From Arthrobacter terrae (GTDB lineage: Bacteria > Actinomycetota > Actinomycetes > Actinomycetales > Micrococcaceae): DNA of 44,509 nucleotides. Shown here piece after piece: positions 10,638 through 19,345 of the stretch; position 1 is the first letter of the stretch; each line of letters opens with the position of its first letter. A model generated the notes under the pieces. That model saw nothing but the letters and a program-made list of their open reading frames with translations. It was not told where the DNA came from and did no database searches. The stretch spans positions 1 through 44,509 of the forward strand of contig NZ_JADNYM010000034.1 of the NCBI RefSeq assembly GCF_015708085.1. Reading direction: 5' to 3'. A program made the translations under genes and the position numbers.

Positions 10638-10667
10638 AGAAGCCCGCGGCGTGTGCCACGGGCTTCT
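10638..10667 (-). terminator. Rho-independent terminator of rpsD
   Basis: A 9-bp perfect stem, AGAAGCCCG (10638-10646) with CGGGCTTCT (10659-10667), and a 12-nt loop. In the minus-strand transcript it is followed by a short U-rich run (TTTAT). It sits about 130 bp downstream of the rpsD stop. Confidence 0.75.
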
Positions 10668-10738
10668 CTACAGACTGCTGATGGTCCATATTCGTTCCCG
10701 TCCACGAATCCCTGAACGGGACCACGCACCAAGAGAAC

Positions 10739-10816
10739 TTAGCGCAGGTGGGACCTCAACGGCTTATTAACGTGAGTAGAACTCAACGGATCATTAGCGT
10801 GAGTAGAACTCAACGA
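10739..10816 (-). repeat. Tandem duplication of the rpsD 3' end (period 27 bp)
   Basis: The last codons and stop of rpsD (10793-10816, encoding VEFYSR-stop) are repeated just downstream at 10766-10789 with 22 of 24 bases identical. A third, decayed copy can be seen at about 10739-10762 (TTAGCG near one end and CTCAACGG near the other). The copies lie after the functional stop, so they are transcribed but not translated as part of S4. Confidence 0.8.
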
Positions 10817-11420
10817 CCAGCTGCTCTTCGCAGGTCACGGGGACCTCCGAGCGCTTCGGGCGGCGCACCAGGCGGGCCTGAAGGCTTTCGAGCTTGACGT
10901 CCAGGTACGGGGGCACCATCGGAAGCACGTCGCGGTGCGCGCCGGCGGCGGCAACCTGCAGTGGGACCATGGTCTCGCTGCGCTGATGTACATGGATGAG
11001 CTGGCCCTCCGCAACACGGTAGGACGGGCGGTCCACGCGGGCGCCGTCAACCATGATGTGCCGGTGTACTACCAGCTGGCGGGCCTGAGCGGTGGTGCGG
11101 GCAAAGCCGGCACGGAGCACCAAGGCATCCAGACGCATTTCCAGCAGCTCGACCAGGTTTTCACCGGTCAGGCCCTTGGTGCGCTTGGCTTCCTCGAAGG
11201 CACGGGTCATCTGTGCTTCACGGATACCGTACTGGGCACGCAGACGCTGCTTTTCGCGCAAACGCACGGCGTAATCGCTGTCCTGTTTCTTGCGGGCACG
11301 GCCATGCTCACCGGGACCGTACGGGCGGCGCTCGAGGTACTTAGCTGCCTTAGGGGTTAGAGCAATGCCAAGGGACCGCGAGAGGCGGGCCTGGCGGCGG
11401 GCACGTAGGGTGTTAGCCAC
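10794..11420 (-). CDS. rpsD: 30S ribosomal protein S4
   Basis: Primary 16S rRNA-binding protein of the small subunit 5' domain. 208 residues, normal length; N-terminal ANTLRARRQARLSRSLGIAL, central GLTGENLVELLEMRLDALV and the S4 RNA-binding domain (RQLVVHRHIMVDGARVDRPS). It starts at GTG 11420 with GGAAGGA 5 nt upstream. It is monocistronic here, as often in actinobacteria that lack rpsD in the alpha operon. The C-terminal codons are duplicated downstream, and a hairpin lies in the leader. Confidence 0.97.
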   Translation of the reverse strand: MANTLRARRQARLSRSLGIALTPKAAKYLERRPYGPGEHGRARKKQDSDYAVRLREKQRLRAQYGIREAQMTRAFEEAKRTKGLTGENLVELLEMRLDALVLRAGFARTTAQARQLVVHRHIMVDGARVDRPSYRVAEGQLIHVHQRSETMVPLQVAAAGAHRDVLPMVPPYLDVKLESLQARLVRRPKRSEVPVTCEEQLVVEFYSR

Positions 11421-11853
11421 GTTGTCCTTCCACTGTTCATGCGGTAAAGCTCGCTGGCTTCATCGACTGGCGTCCATTTGAACGGCTACTACCGTTCAGT
11501 GTCTGCCATGCCGGTGAAAGATCAGTGCTTTAGTTACGTTTCCGGCCTCCATCGTGGAGAGCTAGGGCTACCGCTGCCCGTCGCTGCAACCGCTGGGCAT
11601 ACCTGCATCGCTGAACTTGACCGGGCCGACGGGTCGAACCGGGAAAGAAAGTCAGGAAAGGCAGCAGGTATGGAGCCAAGGCTTGCCAGTGCAGCAACAA
11701 TTCTAGCAGTCATTGACTTCGGCTGCTTTCCAGTTGACCGCCAGCGCCAGCCTGCTACGCCAGGACCCGCCGGGTGGGGTTCTGGCTGCGGGAAACGACG
11801 CCTGTCCCGCCCCATGACGCGCGCACGCCGCGCGGCATGTGACGCAAGGGGCG
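11421..11853. promoter_or_regulatory. rpsD leader and rarA-rpsD intergenic region
   Basis: A 433-bp gap between rarA and rpsD, both on the minus strand. It must hold the rpsD promoter and 5' leader. The clearest structure is TGAACGG (11479-11485) pairing with CCGTTCA (11492-11498) around a 6-nt loop, about 60 nt upstream of the start. S4 autoregulates its own mRNA in several bacteria, so a role in feedback is possible but unproven. Short open frames on both strands here lack ribosome binding sites and family resemblance and are not called. Confidence 0.4.
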
Positions 11854-13335
11854 TCATTTTTTGCGTCTTGCCCGGATGATTTGCCGCAGTCGGGCAAGCC
11901 GGACCGAGATATCCCGCTCCACGCCGTTGCCTGTGGGTGTGTAGTAGTCCCGGCCCACCAGGTCATCCGGCGGGTACTGCTGGGCTGCGACTGAATGCGG
12001 CTCGTCGTGCGAGTATATATAGCCTTTGCCGTGGCCCAGCTGCTTGGAGCCGGGATAGTGGGCATCCCGCAATGCTGCCGGAATCATCGTGCCCAGCCCG
12101 GCGCGGACGTCGGCAATGGCCGAGTTAATTCCCAGATAGGCTGCATTCGATTTGGGCGCCGTAGCCAGGTGCACGACGGCTTCCGCCAGGACGATCCGGG
12201 CCTCCGGCATCCCGATCAGGGCAATCGCCTGGGCGGCAGCCACCGCGGTCTGCAGAGCCGTCGGATCCGCCATGCCAATATCTTCGGCGGCGGAGATAAT
12301 GATCCGCCGCGATACGAATCGGGGGTCCTCGCCGGCCTCCAGCATCCGTGCCAGGTAGTGCAGGGCCGCATCAACATCCGAGCCCCTGATGGACTTAATG
12401 AACGCACTAATCACGTCATAGTGCTGGTCGCCTGCACGATCATAGCGGACGGCTGCCGCATCTACGGCCCGCTCGGCGTGGCCGAGGTTCACCAGCACGG
12501 TGTGCGCTCCGGCCTCCCCCGCTGATACAGCCTCTGCTTCGGGCTCAGCACCGCCGCCGTCGGCGTGCGCCACGCCGGCCGCAGCCTCCAACGTAGTCAG
12601 CGCACGGCGTGCATCGCCGCCGGCGAGCCGCACCAAGTGATCCACTGCCTCTTCGCTGAGCCTTACTTTGCCGGCCAGGCCGCGGGGATCAGTCACCGCC
12701 CGCAGCACCAGGTTACGGACGTCGTCGTCGGTCAACGGGCGCAGCGTGAGCAGCAGCGAACGGGACAGCAGCGGCGCCACGACGGAAAACGAGGGGTTCT
12801 CGGTGGTGGCAGCGATGAGCACCACCCAACGGTTTTCCACGCCCGGCAGCAGCGCATCCTGCTGGGCTTTGTTGAACCGGTGAATCTCGTCCAGGAACAA
12901 CACCGTGGTGCGGCCATAGAGGTCACGGGCGGTCAACGCCTCATCCATCACCCGCCGCACGTCTTTGACCCCCGCGGTGATCGCTGAAAGCTCCACGAAT
13001 TTCCGCCCCGGGCCTCTGGCGATCACGTGCGCCAGAGTTGTTTTCCCTGTCCCGGGCGGACCCCACAGGATCACCGAGCTCGGTCCCGCCGGACCATTCT
13101 GGCCCGCGCCGGCCGCCAGCAACTGCAACGGGGACCCCGAGCCAAGCAGGTGCTGCTGCCCGACCACCTCCGCCAGGCTGCGCGGACGCATACGTACCGC
13201 CAGCGGACTTCGCGGCCGCGCCGGTTGATCCCGGCCCCGTTGCTCCTGGTCGGCTAAGTCCTCCGCGTCCCGACCGTCCACCCCGCCATCCGTATCGGAG
13301 GAGGAGGAAAATGCACCGTCAAAGAGATCTGTCAC
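11854..13335 (-). CDS. rarA: Replication-associated recombination protein A (RarA/MgsA), AAA+ ATPase
   Basis: Clamp-loader-like AAA+ ATPase acting at stalled replication forks. 493 residues. The N-terminal 40 residues are acidic and disordered; the core starts [20 protein letters not shown]. Walker A is GPPGTGKT (92-99), Walker B is [10 protein letters not shown], with sensor 1 in [12 protein letters not shown]. The C-terminal MgsA/RarA oligomerisation part includes [20 protein letters not shown] and [10 protein letters not shown]. An Ala/Glu-rich insertion (about residues 255-280, [17 protein letters not shown]) interrupts the helical domain. Start GTG at 13335. The gene is divergent from the release-factor-like gene at 13445. 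Confidence 0.93.
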   Translation of the reverse strand: MTDLFDGAFSSSSDTDGGVDGRDAEDLADQEQRGRDQPARPRSPLAVRMRPRSLAEVVGQQHLLGSGSPLQLLAAGAGQNGPAGPSSVILWGPPGTGKTTLAHVIARGPGRKFVELSAITAGVKDVRRVMDEALTARDLYGRTTVLFLDEIHRFNKAQQDALLPGVENRWVVLIAATTENPSFSVVAPLLSRSLLLTLRPLTDDDVRNLVLRAVTDPRGLAGKVRLSEEAVDHLVRLAGGDARRALTTLEAAAGVAHADGGGAEPEAEAVSAGEAGAHTVLVNLGHAERAVDAAAVRYDRAGDQHYDVISAFIKSIRGSDVDAALHYLARMLEAGEDPRFVSRRIIISAAEDIGMADPTALQTAVAAAQAIALIGMPEARIVLAEAVVHLATAPKSNAAYLGINSAIADVRAGLGTMIPAALRDAHYPGSKQLGHGKGYIYSHDEPHSVAAQQYPPDDLVGRDYYTPTGNGVERDISVRLARLRQIIRARRKK

Positions 13336-13444
13336 CAGCTAAGGCTATCTTCAGCGCCAAAATCGCCACCTCGCTCACCGCCGGGCGCACCAACTCGCTC
13401 ACCGCTGTGTCAGTCCTTGCAACTGCGCGGGTAGGCTCGTTTAA

Positions 13445-14125
13445 ATGGCAACCCAATCCCGCGCAACACTGGTATCCGCTGACCGGCTGCCGGGCTGGGC
13501 GGAGCGGTTCGCGGCCGCGCACGGTGCGGTCCGCTGCGATCAGGACGACGACGGACTGCGCCTAACTGCCGCGGACGGCAGCACGGCTCTGCTCCAATCG
13601 CCTTGGCCACCGGCCGGAAGGCCTGGCAGGGGTGCCACCGAGCTGGAAAGGCTTGCCTCCCTGGCAGCGCAGAGCCGCACAGTCGCCGTCGTTCTGATCC
13701 GCAGTGCCGGCTACGCGCTGGGACTATGCCGGGACGGTGCGGTTCTGGTTTCCAAGTCCGGCAGCGGATTCAGCCAGTCGAGGTCCGGTGTTGGCGGCTC
13801 GTCCCAGCAGCGCGCCGCCAGGCGACGCGAAAACCGAGCCGATGCCATGCTCGAAAGAGTGGCCGAACAGGCCCAGCTTCTTTTCGGGCCGCGGCCACCA
13901 GCGCCCGGAACGGGAGCCGACGTGACAAATATCGGTACAGCTGAATATTTGGTCTTGGGCGGTGACCGGGCACTGACCTCGCTCTGGCTGGCCGAACCTC
14001 GGGCCGGTTTCCTGACCAGACTTCCCCAACTAAGGTTTCTCGATGTTCCCGACCCTAAGCCTGCGGTCCTGAAAACCGCCGCCCGCGACGTGCAGGCTAT
14101 CCGCATTCGTGTGACGGACTCCTAG
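13445..14125 (+). CDS. acVLRF1-family peptidyl-tRNA hydrolase / Vms1-like release factor
   Basis: 226 residues. I recognise the actinobacterial VLRF1 family, distant relatives of eRF1 and yeast Vms1/human ANKZF1, proposed to release peptidyl-tRNA from stalled ribosomes. The diagnostic segment is GVGGSSQQRAARRRENRA (residues 115-132), equivalent to the GGQ loop of eRF1 and the GGSQ loop of Vms1, followed by basic helices. Preceding strands LIRSAGYALGLCRDGAVLVS fit the RNase H-like fold of that domain. The C-terminal part (GGDRALTSLWLAEPR, then PQLRFLDVPDPK) is also family-like. No zinc finger or ankyrin repeats as in eukaryotic homologues. The first of three plus-strand genes; divergent from rarA. 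Assignment is from memory of the motif, not a search. Confidence 0.75.
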   Translation: MATQSRATLVSADRLPGWAERFAAAHGAVRCDQDDDGLRLTAADGSTALLQSPWPPAGRPGRGATELERLASLAAQSRTVAVVLIRSAGYALGLCRDGAVLVSKSGSGFSQSRSGVGGSSQQRAARRRENRADAMLERVAEQAQLLFGPRPPAPGTGADVTNIGTAEYLVLGGDRALTSLWLAEPRAGFLTRLPQLRFLDVPDPKPAVLKTAARDVQAIRIRVTDS

Positions 14126-14286
14126 CCCAGACCCCGGCAACAGCGGCCAGCCACCACGCGGCTGAGCGGAGTTCCTGCAGGCGTGCCGAAGCGGCAACGC
14201 GCACCCTTGCAGAACCGCCATACCGCAACCTATAGTCAAGTACGGCTAAGCAGCAGGCCATGAAGCTCGTTTGCCTTGGAGTTTTT

Positions 14287-14601
14287 ATGGATCACAAGCT
14301 CGGCGTCACCGTGCGTTTGACCATTGCACCGCCGGCCGTCACCGTCGATGTCAGCGGCTGCGTCACGCTACCGGGTGTCAATGCGCTGCTTCCGATCATT
14401 CACCGGGCCAGCCGGATCACCGAGCGGGCCACCATTACGGTCGATGTATCCACCGCGCGGCACATCGACCAACCCGCCTTGGAATACCTTTCATTCCTGG
14501 CAACAGGCGTGGGGTCCGAGCCCTTCACCGTGCTGGCCCCGAAACTGCTGCCGTCCTGCCCCGACGCCGCGAAACTCATCAGCTACGGTTCAGCGGTGTG
14601 A
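14287..14601 (+). CDS. Small STAS-like hypothetical protein
   Basis: 104 residues, start ATG at 14287 preceded by GGAG and a 5-nt spacer. Alternating strand and helix, with VTVDVSGCVTL, then ITVDVSTARHIDQPALEYL, resembles the beta-alpha layout of STAS (anti-sigma-factor antagonist) domains, where a conserved Ser/Thr follows the D-x-S-x strand. The resemblance is weak and the phospho-acceptor is not certain. No sigma or anti-sigma gene is nearby. Codon use is like its neighbours. Confidence 0.55.
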   Translation: MDHKLGVTVRLTIAPPAVTVDVSGCVTLPGVNALLPIIHRASRITERATITVDVSTARHIDQPALEYLSFLATGVGSEPFTVLAPKLLPSCPDAAKLISYGSAV

Positions 14602-14639
14602 GCGGCCGGAGCGCACTATTTCAATACCCGGTTTGGTGG

Positions 14640-14837
14640 GTGTCACCGTTGAGGCTTCCATCCGACCTTTCAGACCTCAGCATGCTTGAATTGGGCACCC
14701 TGACTAACCGGCTCTTCAAGGAGTTGGACCGTACGTGCCCCAACCCCGGAGCCCGGACGAACTACGACAGAATAGTCACCGAACTGGAGTCCCGGGAAGC
14801 AGCCGATAAAAGCCCGCTGGGCCCGTCCCGATCCTGA
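14640..14837 (+). CDS. Short hypothetical protein (about 51-65 residues)
   Basis: An open frame ending at 14837 that encodes LPSDLSDLSMLELGTL, then KELDRTCPNPGARTNYDRI and a charged ELESREAADKS end. The pattern of one helix, a PNPGA turn and a second helix looks like a compact two-helix protein I have seen in Arthrobacter genomes. The start is uncertain: GTG 14640, TTG 14649 and ATG 14682 are all in frame, and none has a strong ribosome binding site. It ends directly at a hairpin cluster. Confidence 0.45.
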   Translation: MSPLRLPSDLSDLSMLELGTLTNRLFKELDRTCPNPGARTNYDRIVTELESREAADKSPLGPSRS

Positions 14838-14872
14838 GTGGGCGGGCTTCCTCTAATGCAGGGGAGCCCGCC
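14811..14872. terminator. Bidirectional terminator with three alternating arms between small gene and aspS
   Basis: Arm A AGCCCGC (14811-14817), arm B GGCGGGCT (14841-14848) and arm C AGCCCGCC (14865-14872). B can pair with A or with C. B:C is the better helix because CCTC and GGGG extend the stem inside. The site separates convergent genes and probably stops both transcripts. Confidence 0.65.
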
Positions 14873-14893
14873 GTCGCCGGCAGTGCGGGTGGT

Positions 14894-16666
14894 TCAGCTT
14901 GCTGGCTTAGCCTCGGGCTTGAAATCCACGCCGGCTTCCTTGCGCTGCTGAGCGGTAATCGGAGCCGGGGCTGCCGTCAGGGGATCGTAGCCGCCGCCGG
15001 ACTTCGGGAACGCAATGACGTCCCGGATCGAGTCCACTCCGGCCAGCAGCGACACCGCGCGGTCCCAGCCGATCGCAATTCCGCCATGTGGCGGTGCTCC
15101 GAATTTGAATCCGTCCAGCAGGAACCCGAACTTTTCCCGGGCTTCTTCGGCTGAAAGTCCCATGACCTCGAAAACCCGCTCCTGGATGTCACGGCGGTGA
15201 ATACGGATTGATCCCCCGCCGATTTCGTTTCCATTACAGACGATGTCGTAGGCATAGGCCAAAGCGGCCTGCGGATCGGTATCGAAGGAATCCATGAACT
15301 CCGGCTTGGGAGAGGTGAAGGCATGGTGCACGGCCGTCCACGCACCGCCGGAGATCGCCACATCACCGGACGCTTCTGCCGTTGCCGCGGATTCGAACAT
15401 CGGTGCATCCACGATCCAAACAAACGCCCAGTCTGCTGGATTAATCAGCCCGGTCCGGTGCCCGATTTCCACCCGTGCCGCGCCCAGCAGTGCCCGGGAT
15501 GGCCCCACTTCTCCGGCGGCGAAGAAGATGCAGTCCCCGGGCTTTGCCCCCACGGCGTCCGCCAAACCGGCCCGCTCCAAATCGGTCAGGTTCTTAGCCA
15601 CCGGACCGGTCAGTTCGCCGTCGTCCTTGAATAAAACGTAAGCCAAGCCCTTGGCGCCACGCTGTTTGGCCCATTCCTGCCACGCATCCAGCGTCCGGCG
15701 CGGCTGAGAGGCACCGCCGGGCATGACGACGGCGCCAACGTAGGGAGCCTTAAAGACACCGAAGTCGGTGTCTTTAAAGAACTCCGTCAGCTCGGTCAGC
15801 TCCAGGCCAAACCGCAGATCCGGCTTATCCGAACCGTACTTCTCCATCGCGTGCCAGTAAGTCATCCGCTGGATCGGCAATGGAATTTCGACATCAATCA
15901 GCTTCCAGAGCGCGGACACGATGCCCTCTCCCAGGGCAATGATGTCATCCTGGTCCACGAAACTGGCCTCAATATCCAGCTGGGTGAATTCCGGCTGCCG
16001 GTCCGCACGGAAGTCCTCGTCCCGGTAGCAGCGGGCAATCTGGTAATACTTTTCAAATCCGCCCACCTGCAGCAGTTGCTTGAACAGCTGCGGGGACTGC
16101 GGCAGTGCGTACCAGGATCCCGGAGCCAAGCGGGCCGGGACGACAAAGTCGCGGGCGCCCTCCGGCGTGGAACGGGTCAATGTAGGGGTTTCGATTTCGA
16201 CGTAGCCCTGCTCGTGCAACAGGTTCCGGGCTACGCGGTTGGCTTCGCTGCGCAGGCGCAGGTTCCGCTGCATATTGGGCCGGCGCAGGTCCAGGTAGCG
16301 GTGCTTGAGCCTGGCTTCCTCGCCCACTTCGACGTGCTCGTCAATCTGGAACGGCAACGGCGCCGCCTCATTGAGCACCGTCACCGTATCCGCGATGACC
16401 TCTATTTCCCCGCTGGCGAGATTGGGATTCCCGTTGCCCTCCGGGCGCTGCTGCACGGTCCCGGTGATCTGCAGCACGTACTCATTGCGCAGCGCGTGGA
16501 AAACCTCTTCTTCACGCACCACGATCTGGGCAATTCCGGATTCATCACGCAGATCAAGGAACGCCACGCCACCATGATCCCGACGTCGGGCAACCCAACC
16601 GGAGAGGGTTACAGTTTGTCCGATGTGCTCGGCTCGTAAGGAGCCAAGGTCATGTGTGCGCAGCAC
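14894..16666 (-). CDS. aspS: Aspartyl-tRNA synthetase AspS
   Basis: Class II synthetase charging tRNA-Asp (or tRNA-Asx in genomes that use transamidation). 590 residues from GTG 16666, chosen over an upstream ATG because the family starts [10 protein letters not shown] and AAAGGA lies 5 nt before this GTG. The N-terminal OB-fold anticodon-binding domain includes [20 protein letters not shown]; the class II core has [38 protein letters not shown] and [15 protein letters not shown]. The bacterial GAD insertion domain lies between them (about residues 290-410). The gene follows hisS after a 237-bp gap holding a large inverted repeat. Confidence 0.97.
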   Translation of the reverse strand: MLRTHDLGSLRAEHIGQTVTLSGWVARRRDHGGVAFLDLRDESGIAQIVVREEEVFHALRNEYVLQITGTVQQRPEGNGNPNLASGEIEVIADTVTVLNEAAPLPFQIDEHVEVGEEARLKHRYLDLRRPNMQRNLRLRSEANRVARNLLHEQGYVEIETPTLTRSTPEGARDFVVPARLAPGSWYALPQSPQLFKQLLQVGGFEKYYQIARCYRDEDFRADRQPEFTQLDIEASFVDQDDIIALGEGIVSALWKLIDVEIPLPIQRMTYWHAMEKYGSDKPDLRFGLELTELTEFFKDTDFGVFKAPYVGAVVMPGGASQPRRTLDAWQEWAKQRGAKGLAYVLFKDDGELTGPVAKNLTDLERAGLADAVGAKPGDCIFFAAGEVGPSRALLGAARVEIGHRTGLINPADWAFVWIVDAPMFESAATAEASGDVAISGGAWTAVHHAFTSPKPEFMDSFDTDPQAALAYAYDIVCNGNEIGGGSIRIHRRDIQERVFEVMGLSAEEAREKFGFLLDGFKFGAPPHGGIAIGWDRAVSLLAGVDSIRDVIAFPKSGGGYDPLTAAPAPITAQQRKEAGVDFKPEAKPAS

Positions 16667-16836
16667 AGCATTCCTTTCAATGGTTCGGCCGCGGAAATCC
16701 AACATGCAACTCTTCCGCAGACCAAGGGCAATTGCCGATGATAAGTAGGTTATGGCGAAGCGACACTCCGGCCCTCATCGAGTTTACCGTTGAATCCTGC
16801 GGTTTCCGCGTCGACCACCCGCGGCACCCTCTATTT

Positions 16837-16902
16837 CCCAAGTAGGTAGCAGCAACTGCAGCCAAATCGCGGAATGCGTGCCGCTGCTGCTACCCAGTTG
16901 GG
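16837..16902 (-). repeat. 18-bp near-perfect inverted repeat after hisS
   Basis: Arm 16837-16854 and arm 16885-16902 are reverse complements at 16 of 18 positions (core GGTAGCAGCA / TGCTGCTACC), with a 30-nt loop. It begins 1 bp beyond the hisS stop and lies about 170 bp upstream of aspS on the same strand. There is no U-run after it in the minus-strand transcript, so it may be a 3' stability or attenuation structure rather than a simple terminator. Confidence 0.65.
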
Positions 16903-16903
16903 A

Positions 16904-18277
16904 TCAGGGGGCTCCAGGGGCGACGACGACGCTCGGCTGGAGGTCCTCGGCCGGCGGTGTCCAGCTGGCTGGGTCTGCGGCGCTTTGATCCCCGCTGCGG
17001 ATGTCTTTGACCTGGTGGCTGCCGTCCTCGGCCGTAAACCAGACGAACGGTATGCCACGTCGGTCCGCATACTTGATCTGCTTGCCGAATTTCTCTGCTT
17101 TAGCCGCCACCTCTGTGGCAATTCCCCGGCCGCGCAGGGCCGCGGCGACGTCCTGGGCCTGCGGCCAGCTGTTATCGTCGGCCAGGGATATCAGAACCGC
17201 GGTGGGAACACTGCGGGAGGCAACCGCCAGCTGCTGCCCGACAATGCGCGAGACCAGGCGTGTGACACCGATGGACAGCCCGACGCCGGGAAAACTGCGG
17301 TTGCCCTTCGTGGCCAACGACTCATAGCGTCCGCCGGAGCAGATTGAGCCGAGATTTTCGTGCCCGACCAGTACCGTCTCGTAAACGGTTCCGGTGTAGT
17401 AATCCAGGCCGCGGGCAATGCTCAGATCCGCTACGACGGAACCGGGAGCACGGGAAGCCGCGGCGGAAACCACCTGCTCCAATTCGCTGAGCCCTTGTTC
17501 GAGCAGTTCATTGGTAACTCCCAGGGCGCGCACCTGCTCCACAAAGGTCGTATCCTCGGTCCGGATCGAGGCCAGCGCCAGCGCGGCGCGGGCCTGGCTG
17601 TCCGTAGCACCGAGCTCCGTCTTGAGCAGGTCCGCGACAGCCTCGGCGCCGATCTTATCCAGCTTGTCGATGCTGCGCAGCACCCCGGCGGTGTCCGCCA
17701 AACCGATTCCGCGGTAGAACCCCTCGGCCAGCCGCCGATTATTCACCCGCAGTTTAAAAGCCGGAATGGGCAGCGCGGACAGTGCCTCCACGATGACCAG
17801 CGCCAACTCAACGTCGTAGCGGAAGGGCAGCTCGCCGTCGGCCACGACATCTATGTCCGCCTGGGTAAACTCGCGGGACCGGCCATCCTGGGGCCGCTCG
17901 CCGCGCCAGACCTTCTGAATCTGGTAGCGCCGGAATGGGAACGCGAGGTAGCCGGCGTTTTCCACGACGTAGCGGGCAAACGGGACGGTCAGATCGAAGT
18001 GCAGGGCCAGCGCAGCATCTGCTTTCGCGTCGGACGTGGATTTCGCGTCGGCTCCGGCACCGGGCTCCTCCTCCTGCAGCCGGCTCAGCCGGTAGACCTC
18101 CTTGTCGATCTCGCCCTTGCGCAACAGCTGACCCACTGTTTCCACGGCCCGGGTTTCAATCGAGGAGAACCCGTGCAGTTCGAAGGTCCGCCGCAGGGTG
18201 TCCAGCACATGGAGCTCCACCAGCCGTTCCTGTGGCAGCCACTCGGGGAAACCGGACAGTGAGGCGTTGCGTGCCAT
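16904..18277 (-). CDS. hisS: Histidyl-tRNA synthetase HisS
   Basis: Class II synthetase charging tRNA-His. 457 residues, slightly longer than the usual 420-440. Motifs: FDLTVPFARYV (motif 1 region), RYQIQKVWRGERPQDGRSRE (motif 2), the HisRS signature LDYYTGTVYE and GGRYESLATK (motif 3 region), with a C-terminal anticodon-binding domain (VLISLADDNSWPQAQ). The extra length comes from a repetitive insertion, GADAKSTSDAKADAA, before motif 1. Start ATG 18277 follows GAGGAGAG by 8 nt. Divergent from the cyclophilin gene. Confidence 0.97.
   Translation of the reverse strand: MARNASLSGFPEWLPQERLVELHVLDTLRRTFELHGFSSIETRAVETVGQLLRKGEIDKEVYRLSRLQEEEPGAGADAKSTSDAKADAALALHFDLTVPFARYVVENAGYLAFPFRRYQIQKVWRGERPQDGRSREFTQADIDVVADGELPFRYDVELALVIVEALSALPIPAFKLRVNNRRLAEGFYRGIGLADTAGVLRSIDKLDKIGAEAVADLLKTELGATDSQARAALALASIRTEDTTFVEQVRALGVTNELLEQGLSELEQVVSAAASRAPGSVVADLSIARGLDYYTGTVYETVLVGHENLGSICSGGRYESLATKGNRSFPGVGLSIGVTRLVSRIVGQQLAVASRSVPTAVLISLADDNSWPQAQDVAAALRGRGIATEVAAKAEKFGKQIKYADRRGIPFVWFTAEDGSHQVKDIRSGDQSAADPASWTPPAEDLQPSVVVAPGAP
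18023..18058 (-). repeat. 2 x 18-bp tandem duplication in hisS
   Basis: Units 18023-18040 and 18041-18058 share TTTCGCGTCGG and encode the ADAKS/SDAKA pair inserted just before the conserved HFDLTVPF motif. Confidence 0.75.
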
Positions 18278-18464
18278 GGGTAAAGCTCTCCTCTTCGAAA
18301 CGGACGACGCCGGTCAATAACCGCCAAGCACAGCGGTTTATCAGGGTCTTTTAGGATTATTGCGACAGCTGGATGGGTACACTGTCTGCGGCAGCCATTT
18401 TATCCGGTTCAGCGGCGCCCCACCCAACCACGGGAAAAACCAGATTTCCAAGGAGAGCAGAACT

Positions 18465-19286
18465 GTGGCGAGCACCAACCGTGACGCGCGCGAGCAAAAA
18501 CGCCGTATCACCAGCATGGAAGCCAAGCGGAGCCTCCGCGAGCAGCAGGCGAAACGCCGGAAGCGGGACAACGTCGCGGCAGCAGTGGCGATCGTCGCCG
18601 TCGTCGTGCTTGCCGTTGTCCTGCAGCTGACGGTATTCAGTCATAATCCGACGGCGGATCAGACCGCCGCCGTCGAGGCCCCGCTCGACTCCAGCGCGCC
18701 GCCGTCGGCAGCAGCATCGGCTTCTGCTGATGCGACCAGCTCGGCAGCTCCGACGAACTCCGCAGGAATTCCGCCCGCTTCTGCCGCTGCCGGGAAGACC
18801 TTCACCGGCACCCTAAGCCTCAACGGCGCACCAATCGGTATTGAAATCGATGGCACCAAGGCTCCCCAGGCCGCGGCGGTCTTCAAATCCCTTGCGGATG
18901 CAGACTTCTTCAAGGGTCTGTCCTGCCACCGGCTGACCGATGCCGATAATTTCGGCGTCCTGCAGTGCGGGTCCAAAGCCGGGGACGGTGCCGGTGACCC
19001 CGCTTATCAGTGGGGTCCGGTAGAAAACTCTCCAGCCGACGGCAAATACCCTGCCGGGACAATCGCGGTAGCCCGTGGCAGCAGCACCTACAGCAACGGG
19101 ACGCAATTCTTCATCGTCTATAAGGACACCGTCCTGCCGCAGACCGACGGCGGCTACACGATCATGGGTAAGGTGACCTCGGGCCTGGACGTGGTGCAGA
19201 AAATAGCCGACGCGGGCATCACCGGCGGATCAACCGATGGGGCCCCTGTGACGCCCGTAACGATAGACTCGTTTACGCTCGAGTAA
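18465..19286 (+). CDS. Membrane-anchored cyclophilin-type peptidyl-prolyl isomerase
   Basis: 273 residues from GTG 18465, which has AAGGAG about 9 nt upstream. A basic cytoplasmic tail (residues 1-36) leads into one membrane helix (about 37-57, VAAAVAIVAVVVLAVVLQLTVF), then a Ser/Ala-rich linker (60-105) and a C-terminal cyclophilin domain, predicted outside the membrane. Domain motifs: GLSCHRLTDADNFGVLQCG (catalytic Arg region), PAGTIAVARG, SNGTQFFIVYKDT and GYTIMGKVTSGLDVVQKI. The lack of a clear Cys lipobox suggests an uncleaved anchor. Accelerates X-Pro isomerisation in exported proteins. Commonly found between hisS and rel in actinobacteria. Confidence 0.9.
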   Translation: MASTNRDAREQKRRITSMEAKRSLREQQAKRRKRDNVAAAVAIVAVVVLAVVLQLTVFSHNPTADQTAAVEAPLDSSAPPSAAASASADATSSAAPTNSAGIPPASAAAGKTFTGTLSLNGAPIGIEIDGTKAPQAAAVFKSLADADFFKGLSCHRLTDADNFGVLQCGSKAGDGAGDPAYQWGPVENSPADGKYPAGTIAVARGSSTYSNGTQFFIVYKDTVLPQTDGGYTIMGKVTSGLDVVQKIADAGITGGSTDGAPVTPVTIDSFTLE

Positions 19287-19345
19287 ATTGAGCGGCAGTG
19301 GCATCCAGTAGTGCAAGATTATCCTCCAGCGAAAGATTTTTAGCG

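Noticed and set aside
11534-11857. Possible small gene between rarA and rpsD
   Set aside because: Arg/Pro/Ser-rich composition, no ribosome binding site and no homology recognised; the region is better explained as a leader.
17360-18262. 300-codon plus-strand frame antisense to hisS
   Set aside because: hisS motifs are intact on the minus strand; the antisense frame has no recognisable domain or ribosome binding site.
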